Source: CAG-390 sp045644325 (GTDB lineage: Bacteria > Bacillota > Clostridia > Oscillospirales > CAG-272). From it: a stretch of DNA of 64,000 nt. The translations under genes were made by a program, and so were the position numbers. Positions within the stretch are counted from its first letter, which is position 1, and every line of letters begins with the position of its first letter. The notes beneath the pieces are model-generated. The model saw only the letters and a list, made by a program, of their open reading frames with translations. It was not told the DNA's origin and searched no databases. This document shows, piece after piece, positions 58,769 to 64,000 of this stretch. The DNA lies in the NCBI GenBank assembly GCA_045644325.1, contig JAZRGT010000063.1, positions 9,314-73,313 of the forward strand, written 5' to 3'.

Positions 58769-59609
58769 AATTATCCGTCGCCTCGGTGAATTCTTTGAGG
58801 GCGATATCCTGAAGAGAGCGGAGAAGCTCGGGGGCTTTGCCGCCGACGGGCTTGCCGTCGATCTCCTCTGCGGCGAGGCAGAAGCAGCTGACGGAGGACG
58901 TCATGATCTCGTCGGCTTCCATCATTTCCTCAACCGTGAAGGCTTCCTCACGGACGGGAATGCCGAGGATGCCGCAATAGCGGATGAGATTTGCACGCGC
59001 GATGCCGGGGAGGATGAGATTATCGGTCGGCGCGGTGCGGAAAACGCCGTCCTTGATGATATGCACGTTCGAATGCGCGCACTCGGTTACTCTGCCGTCG
59101 CGGTGAAGGACAGCCTCTTGCGCGCCCGCAAGCTCGGCTTTCTGTGCCGCCATAACAGAGGGGATAAGGTTGAGCGTCTTTATGTCGCAGTGGAGAAAAC
59201 GCGTGTCGGGCTCGGTGATGAGCTTGATCTTCTTATAAACGTCCGCGACCTTCTTCGGAGAGAGCATCACCCAGACGTTGCCGCGGCACATCTCGCCCCA
59301 AACGTGCGAGCGCTTACCCGTTCCGCGTGTTACCTGAAAATAAACGAACTGCTCACCGTCATCGACCTGCGTGACGAGTCGGCTGATGAGAGAACAAAGC
59401 TCTTCCTGCGTGTGAGGAATGCCGATGCCGAGCTTGTCGGCACTTCTGTAAAGGCGCGCAACGTGCTCCTCAAGCTGCCAGACGATGTGATTGCGCGAAT
59501 ACGTCGCATCGTAAACGCCGTCTCCGAAATAGCACGCGCGGTCGAGCATAGGTACTCTCATATCTTCAATCAGCGAAATTTTGCCGTTGTAATAAGCCAG
59601 ATCTTTCAT
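58767..59609 (-). CDS. dat: D-amino-acid transaminase (class IV aminotransferase)
   Basis: The 280-residue fold-type IV PLP enzyme has the catalytic Lys144 in CDIKTLNLIPSVMA, the region EAVLHRDGRVTECAHSNV with the PLP-binding Glu, and the C-terminal ITSSVSCF-like loop (IMTSSVSCFCLAAEEIDG). DIKTLNLxP and length match D-alanine aminotransferase rather than branched-chain enzymes. It supplies D-Ala or D-Glu for peptidoglycan. It starts at ATG 59609; the gene is monocistronic as far as seen. Confidence 0.9.
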   Translation of the reverse strand: MKDLAYYNGKISLIEDMRVPMLDRACYFGDGVYDATYSRNHIVWQLEEHVARLYRSADKLGIGIPHTQEELCSLISRLVTQVDDGEQFVYFQVTRGTGKRSHVWGEMCRGNVWVMLSPKKVADVYKKIKLITEPDTRFLHCDIKTLNLIPSVMAAQKAELAGAQEAVLHRDGRVTECAHSNVHIIKDGVFRTAPTDNLILPGIARANLIRYCGILGIPVREEAFTVEEMMEADEIMTSSVSCFCLAAEEIDGKPVGGKAPELLRSLQDIALKEFTEATDN

Positions 59610-59699
59610 TATTTGCCTCCGATTTATATAAGGGGATGATATTCTATATAAAGTATAGCACTATTCGGTGGAAATGTCAAGATACTGATTACAACAGCG

Positions 59700-60105
59700 A
59701 GAAAGTTTTGATCGAACTTTTTTAAAAGTTCGCGGAGCACGAGGCAGAGCCTCGGACTAATGCGCGAGCTTCAGCTCGCGCCAATCGCGCTTTAAAATCG
59801 TCGAGCTCCGCTTCTCGATTTTGGACAGAGTCACCCCTTCCCGAATGTAGGGAAGGGGTGCGCTCTGTCACCCCGCGCGGCTTTGCTGCGCACGATATAT
59901 CTTCGATACGATATGTTGCACACGATATATCGCTACGCGATGTGATATGTCCCGCTTTGCGGAACGTAAAGAAAAAATCCGCCGCGGCGGATTTTTCTCA
60001 TCTAATTATATTTCGCTTTGAATTTCGTGCGGGCTTGAAAAAATTCGCACGCCGCTGACTGCCCACCCCAACCCATCCCGCAAGCGGGATGGGCTTTTTA
60101 TAGAA
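59700..60105. repeat. Palindromic repeat block R4
   Basis: The same chain of units as in R3 (10605-10875): a GAACTTTTTTAAAAGTTC stem, CGAGGCAGAGCCTCG, GCGCGAGC-TTCA-GCTCGCGC, CGAGCTCCGCTTCTCG, then CACCCCTTCCC-GAATGTA-GGGAAGGGGTG, and a final CCCATCCCGCAAGCGGGATGGG. It also carries several CGATATATCG-type hairpins and AAAAATCCGCC/GGCGGATTTTT. Stems differ from R3 at paired positions, yet stay complementary. No gene is supported between 59610 and 60151. Confidence 0.8.
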
Positions 60106-60118
60106 ACGCCGACAATAA

Positions 60119-60144
60119 AATCCCTCGGGCGGTGCCGAGGGATT
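60119..60144 (-). terminator. Terminator of the zincin-lipoprotein operon
   Basis: 10-bp stem AATCCCTCGG/CCGAGGGATT followed by TTATT in the minus direction. Confidence 0.8.
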
Positions 60145-60151
60145 ATGTGAT

Positions 60152-60751
60152 TTATTCAACTATCACCGCGAAAACATATTGATAAGCAACGGCAAAATGG
60201 GTCAGTTTATCCGGCGCTGTCCAAGTAATATTTTCATCGAGCCAAGGTAATTCGCCTATATCATCGGTAATTGCTATCAACAAATATATGCCGGGAGCTG
60301 CCGGGAGTTTGCTATATTGGGTTTTATCTTCTTCACGTGCAGAGAATTCAACAAAATAATACTTGGTGATATCGTAGTCGGATACAATTTCGAAATTATC
60401 ATTTGGAGACATTTTTACGATTGGGCATCTATACGGGATAGCCGTTAATGTTTCTGGATAGTTCGAAACATCAACAATATCAGTATGCCATCCGGGGCCG
60501 TACCAGGCGCCTTTATATGTGTATTCTAAACCTTCATAATACTTTCCGTTCAGCTTAAGGGCTGCTTTCATTCCATCCGGACTGTTAGATCCTTCACTTA
60601 AGGGATACTTTATTTTAACATAAGCAAAGGCAGGGTCGGATGATTCTGCGAAAATTACACTTTGTATTTCTGCACATGATATCAAAAAGACAGAGTGGAT
60701 TATTAATAATAAAATTACTAAGTACTTTAGCTGTTTAAGATTGATTGTCAT
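60152..60751 (-). CDS. Lipoprotein, unknown (AT-rich)
   Basis: The 199-residue protein has an N-terminal signal with lipobox LISC (Cys at about residue 26), then a beta-rich extracellular part containing GLEYTYKGAWYGPGWHTD and a late LDENITWTAPDKLTHFAV. It is AT-rich like the upstream zincin gene, 19 bp away, and differs from the surrounding genes. No family is recognised. The pair probably moved in together. Confidence 0.65.
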   Translation of the reverse strand: MTINLKQLKYLVILLLIIHSVFLISCAEIQSVIFAESSDPAFAYVKIKYPLSEGSNSPDGMKAALKLNGKYYEGLEYTYKGAWYGPGWHTDIVDVSNYPETLTAIPYRCPIVKMSPNDNFEIVSDYDITKYYFVEFSAREEDKTQYSKLPAAPGIYLLIAITDDIGELPWLDENITWTAPDKLTHFAVAYQYVFAVIVE

Positions 60752-60770
60752 ATTACTACCTTAAAATCTC

Positions 60771-62336
60771 CTACGGATTAGATATACTAATTGAATATGA
60801 ATATGATAAATCTCCGTATAAGCCTCCATTGGCGATTACTATATAGGCAATGTCGTTGTTAGTAAGGTTCATTGTAAAATGGGAATATAATTCATTATCA
60901 TAAACAATGCCAGAGTTAACGGTATAACTATCTGTATCGGAGTTGTGAATGACACATGCACCAAAAGCTTCCGCACTAGAATTATTTGCTATGTCGTAAT
61001 TAACTGTTACTGTAACTTTTTTCGTAAGTATGCTTTTAGCTTCAATTTTTATATAATGGCATGATAAGTATGTCAAAGATTCGGGGACTGAAGAATTAAT
61101 TGTTTCGTTGAAAAGAAAAAAATCGATTGTAGTTTCAAGACTAGGACTTCCCCACGAATCAATCGCATCAATTATCTGGCTTGGATGATTGCTTGGTGAT
61201 GATTCAAAATAATAATCAGGGTCAACAGCGTATATGAGAAATTTCTCATATCTATTCCCAATTGAATCGTAAAAATAATTGATTAAGGTTGAGTTGATAT
61301 TTGTCAAAATTGATTGATTAGAATTATAATTGTTGGCCATTGTTGCCATAACATCCCAACCTTGATACTCCTCAAATATGGATAGATAAAATACAGCTGA
61401 ACCATTAATAAAATTGCTCGTGTTAATACTTCCAATGGGGTAATACAATTGATTAATAAAGGAGCGAATGTCAGTGCAAACAGTTTGACGATTAGCATAA
61501 TTAGGATTGGTTTCGATACCAACAGCGCGTGCCATTCCTTCGTGTAATGATATTGATTCTAACGGAGCGTTGGTGAAAAAAATTCCTGCAGCGGATAGTA
61601 TTGCATGCATCAATTCATGAGCGATAACGCCTCTCACGGAATCATTACCATTATTACGGCATTCTACCAATTGATCTTGTGAGATTGAGATAAATGTTTT
61701 TTGTAGTTGCCCGGATATGGGATAAGTAGCACCGCTTGCCTCTAATGTTGCTTCTGGAATTATATTTATATTATAATATCCATCATTAGTATTGCTGATA
61801 GGTGAGGGGAAGTCGTTTAGGATGCAGTATTTGTAATACATTTCATCAAAAATTTCACCAGTAAATTGCGCTAACTGTATTATATTACTATATGATAGAT
61901 CTGCATTATTATAATATACACGGAATCTACCGCTATTGCTAATAATATACTGATTGCTTCTAGTATTAAAATTAGTAGACGAAATAGTTCTTTGTCTTTC
62001 GGTAATCGTATTATAAGCGCTCAACAAATAATCAGGCATATTGATTCTTTGCTTAGAGTATTTAGAATAGTAATACTCAACAAGAGCGTTAGCTGTAGTT
62101 AGACAAAAAGCATCATTGGGTTCTAAACCGTCAACCCCATTAACTCTATCGCATATTTCTTTCAATTCGGCTTCGGTAAGGTCATTCAATTCAAACATTG
62201 TGCAATATTCTTCGGAAGTTGAGTGAACTGAATAAGCACTTGAATCGGTTTGATTGCTAGCGAACGCGGTTGGGGCTAATGACAGGATTAATGCAAAACT
62301 CAGAATGACGGCAAGAACAAATCTCATTTTTTTCAT
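60771..62336 (-). CDS. Secreted zincin-type metalloprotease-like protein (AT-rich)
   Basis: The 521-residue protein has a signal peptide (LSLAPTAFA, cleavage near residue 27), a propeptide-like region, and the zinc motif GVIAHELMHAILSAAG (HExxH). A downstream SLHEGMARAVGIE could supply the third zinc ligand Glu, as in gluzincins. A C-terminal beta-rich domain follows (about 400-521). ATG 62336 is chosen from the signal peptide and AAAGGAG upstream. It is markedly AT-rich, suggesting recent acquisition. Substrate unknown. Confidence 0.75.
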   Translation of the reverse strand: MKKMRFVLAVILSFALILSLAPTAFASNQTDSSAYSVHSTSEEYCTMFELNDLTEAELKEICDRVNGVDGLEPNDAFCLTTANALVEYYYSKYSKQRINMPDYLLSAYNTITERQRTISSTNFNTRSNQYIISNSGRFRVYYNNADLSYSNIIQLAQFTGEIFDEMYYKYCILNDFPSPISNTNDGYYNINIIPEATLEASGATYPISGQLQKTFISISQDQLVECRNNGNDSVRGVIAHELMHAILSAAGIFFTNAPLESISLHEGMARAVGIETNPNYANRQTVCTDIRSFINQLYYPIGSINTSNFINGSAVFYLSIFEEYQGWDVMATMANNYNSNQSILTNINSTLINYFYDSIGNRYEKFLIYAVDPDYYFESSPSNHPSQIIDAIDSWGSPSLETTIDFFLFNETINSSVPESLTYLSCHYIKIEAKSILTKKVTVTVNYDIANNSSAEAFGACVIHNSDTDSYTVNSGIVYDNELYSHFTMNLTNNDIAYIVIANGGLYGDLSYSYSISISNP

Positions 62337-62370
62337 TGAATAATCTCCTTTGCAATGTTTTTGTACTATT

Positions 62371-62399
62371 ATTATAGCATAATGCACAAAAAATGTCAA
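62371..62399 (-). promoter_or_regulatory. Sigma-A promoter of the zincin gene
   Basis: TTGACA (62399-62394) and TATAAT (62376-62371), 17-bp spacer, 35 bp upstream of the start codon. Confidence 0.85.
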
Positions 62400-62550
62400 T
62401 AGCTTTGCAAAAAATATGTCAATTATTTGTTCGTCTTTTGATTGCATATAAGTCAAAGATCCCGTGTAACGCGACTCAGCTTGTTAGTTGTAAAGAAAAT
62501 TTGCCGTGTAAAATGAAGTTTTGACTCCCATTTTTGTTCAACCCTACAAA

Positions 62551-62593
62551 AATAAAATCCCCCATTGACAAACGGGGGATTTTATTATATAAT
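62551..62593 (+). promoter_or_regulatory. Transketolase promoter with -35 inside a hairpin loop
   Basis: TTGACA (62565-62570) and TATAAT (62588-62593), 17-bp spacer. A perfect 13-bp inverted repeat (AATAAAATCCCCC, 62551-62563, with its complement at 62574-62586) encloses the -35 box in its 10-nt loop. It may be an operator, or a terminator for upstream transcripts fused with the promoter. Confidence 0.78.
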
Positions 62594-62629
62594 ATAATAG
62601 TATAAAAATTTACTCTTATGGAGGAAAAA

Positions 62630-63457
62630 ATGGATAACGCAAAGCTTCAGATGCTCAAAGAAACTGCCAGAGAGATCCGTCTCGGCATTCTTGAGGGCGT
62701 ACACGCAGCGGCATCGGGCCATCCCGGAGGATCGCTCTCGATCGCTGACATTATGACCTATCTCTATTTCTCGGAGATGAACGTAAATCCCGCTGATCCC
62801 AAGAACCCCGACCGCGACAGACTCGTTCTCTCGAAGGGTCACACCGCTCCCGCACTTTATGCCGCTCTCGCAGAGAAGGGATTCTTCTCGAAGGTCGTGC
62901 TTATGAACCTTCGCCAGGTTGGTTCCTTCCTTCAGGGTCACCCCGATATGAAGGGCACTCCCGGTGTTGATATGACCACCGGTTCTCTCGGTCTCGGCGT
63001 TTCCGCTGCTTGCGGAATGGCTCTCGCGGCTAAGATCGACGGCAAGGACTACCGTACTTACGCTATCGTAGGCGACGGCGAGTCTCAGGAGGGTCAGGTT
63101 TGGGAGGCAGCTATGTTCGCCGCTCACTACAAGCTTGACAACCTCTGCTTCATCCTCGACCTCAACGGTCTCCAGATCGACGGTAAGATCACCGAGGTTA
63201 TGAACCCCACTCCCCACGACAAGAAGTTCGAAGGCTTCGGCTTCAATGTAATTATTGCCGATGCTCACGATTTCGAGTCCATCGAGGCGGCATTTGCAAA
63301 CGCTCGCGCTTGCAAGGGTAAGCCTTCGGTAATCATCGCAAATTCCGTAAAGGGCAAGGGCGTTTCCTTTATGGAAGATCAGGCAAGCTGGCACGGCTCT
63401 GCTCCCAACGACGAGCAGTACGAGCAGGCAGTTGCTGAGATCAAGGCAAGTCTTTGA
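62630..63457 (+). CDS. Transketolase, N-terminal (TPP-binding) subunit
   Basis: The 275-residue protein covers the pyrophosphate/TPP-binding half: SGHPGGSLSIADI (start), the motif VGDGESQEGQVWEA, and ILDLNGLQIDG in the GDG...N pattern. In split transketolases this subunit pairs with a separate C-terminal half, here 16 bp downstream. It works in the pentose phosphate pathway. ATG 62630 is chosen for GGAGG 5 bp upstream, in place of an earlier in-frame ATG at 62618 that overlaps it. Confidence 0.94.
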   Translation: MDNAKLQMLKETAREIRLGILEGVHAAASGHPGGSLSIADIMTYLYFSEMNVNPADPKNPDRDRLVLSKGHTAPALYAALAEKGFFSKVVLMNLRQVGSFLQGHPDMKGTPGVDMTTGSLGLGVSAACGMALAAKIDGKDYRTYAIVGDGESQEGQVWEAAMFAAHYKLDNLCFILDLNGLQIDGKITEVMNPTPHDKKFEGFGFNVIIADAHDFESIEAAFANARACKGKPSVIIANSVKGKGVSFMEDQASWHGSAPNDEQYEQAVAEIKASL

Positions 63458-63473
63458 TTAGGAGGTAGTTAAA

Positions 63474-64000
63474 ATGGCACAGAAAATTGCAACAAGAGAA
63501 TCCTACGGTAACGCGCTTGCGGCACTCGGCGAGAAGTACGATTTCGTCGTTCTCGACGCTGACCTTGCGGCGGCTACCAAGACCGGTATTTTCAAGAAGA
63601 AGTTCCCCGAAAGATTTTTCGACTGCGGTATCGCAGAGGGCAATATGATGACCGTTGCGGCTGGTATCGCGACCACCGGCAAGCCCGTTTTCGCATCCAC
63701 CTTCGCAATGTTTGCGGCAGGTCGTGCATTCGAGCAGGTTCGTAACTCGATCGCATACCCCCACCTCAACGTAAAGATCGGCGCAACTCACGCGGGTATC
63801 ACCGTTGGTGAGGACGGCGCAACCCACCAGTGCCTCGAGGACCTCGGCGTTATGAGAACCATTCCCGGTATGGTAGTTCTCAACCCCGCTGATGACGTAG
63901 AGGCTCGCGCTTGCGTTGAGTGGGCGCTCAACTACGTTGGTCCCGTTTACATCCGTTTCGGCAGACTTGCTGTTCCGGTAGTATTCGACGAGGCTGATTA
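63474..64000 (+). CDS. Transketolase, C-terminal (pyrimidine-binding) subunit (partial)
   Basis: The frame is open from ATG 63474 (behind GGAGG) to the window edge, about 175 residues. It has the pyrimidine-domain signatures IATRESYGNALAAL, VVLDADLA, DCGIAEGNMM (with the catalytic Glu) and GATHAGITVGEDGATHQ. It should form the active enzyme with the preceding subunit. The C-terminal domain lies beyond the window. Confidence 0.93.
   Translation, partial: MAQKIATRESYGNALAALGEKYDFVVLDADLAAATKTGIFKKKFPERFFDCGIAEGNMMTVAAGIATTGKPVFASTFAMFAAGRAFEQVRNSIAYPHLNVKIGATHAGITVGEDGATHQCLEDLGVMRTIPGMVVLNPADDVEARACVEWALNYVGPVYIRFGRLAVPVVFDEAD

Noticed and set aside
59858..60058. Open frame of 66 codons after the transaminase
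   Set aside because: It lies within repeat block R4 and is formed by CGATATATCG-type repeats.

Overview
The window looks like a chromosomal segment from an uncultured, spore-forming gut-type Clostridia (Eubacteriales, Oscillospiraceae-like). This rests on a SpoIVB sporulation protease (37340-38383), an amino-acid T-box leader, many near-perfect housekeeping sigma-A promoters (TTGACA, 17-bp spacer, TATAAT), strong AGGAGG-type ribosome sites, heterodimeric ABC exporters with MarR regulators, a BspA-like leucine-rich-repeat protein, InlB B-repeat/DUF6273 surface proteins and a split transketolase. Base composition is moderate, with a few clearly AT-rich islands. No rRNA, tRNA or CRISPR array was seen.

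Layout. 0-10 kb: an ABC-F ATPase (cut by the window edge) diverges from a small HTH protein gene behind a LexA-like operator; then a Phd-Doc toxin-antitoxin pair, small membrane proteins, and a MoxR / DUF58 / DUF4129 set split by four small membrane or unknown genes. 10-20 kb: a ferritin-like protein, an AT-rich DUF4375 gene, a membrane-anchored LRR protein, an autoregulated SdpR-SdpI module, and MarR-ABC-ABC cassette A. 20-25 kb: a HAD phosphatase, an unknown protein, and an operon of zinc-ribbon membrane protein, ECF sigma factor and putative anti-sigma factor with a large unrecognised extracellular repeat region; then an IS630/mariner-type MITE. 25-33 kb: phenylacetate-CoA ligase plus an ACT protein under a T-box, a DUF4838 lipoprotein with a small kinase-like protein, and an operon of HpcH/HpaI aldolase, sialidase-like protein, PHP hydrolase and metallophosphoesterase. 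33-46 kb: two divergent paralogous XRE regulators, an M14 peptidase-like protein, SpoIVB with a nested foldback repeat upstream, and MarR-ABC-ABC cassette B, which runs on into a nuclease-fold-like protein, a lipoprotein sharing the anti-sigma ectodomain, and cysteine synthase. 46-59 kb: an acyl-CoA ligase with its TetR regulator, an array of four paralogous B-repeat/DUF6273 proteins (one frameshifted) with a lipoprotein and an ABC-2-like membrane protein, a PadR-HAAS-membrane module and a D-amino-acid transaminase. 59-64 kb: a hairpin-rich repeat block, an AT-rich secreted zincin with a lipoprotein, and the two transketolase halves (the second cut by the window edge).

Two themes stand out. 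The first is surface sensing and envelope stress: ECF/anti-sigma, SdpRI, paralogous exporters, DUF6273 proteins and PadR-HAAS, mostly autoregulated through palindromes at their promoters. The second is heavy loading with small structured repeats: hairpin arrays whose stems change in a compensatory way, a MITE, a nested foldback element, and elements with inverted arms around a shared core. The best candidates for undescribed biology are the ectodomain shared by the anti-sigma factor and the cysK-linked lipoprotein, and the recombining DUF6273 array with its coupled ABC-2-like protein.
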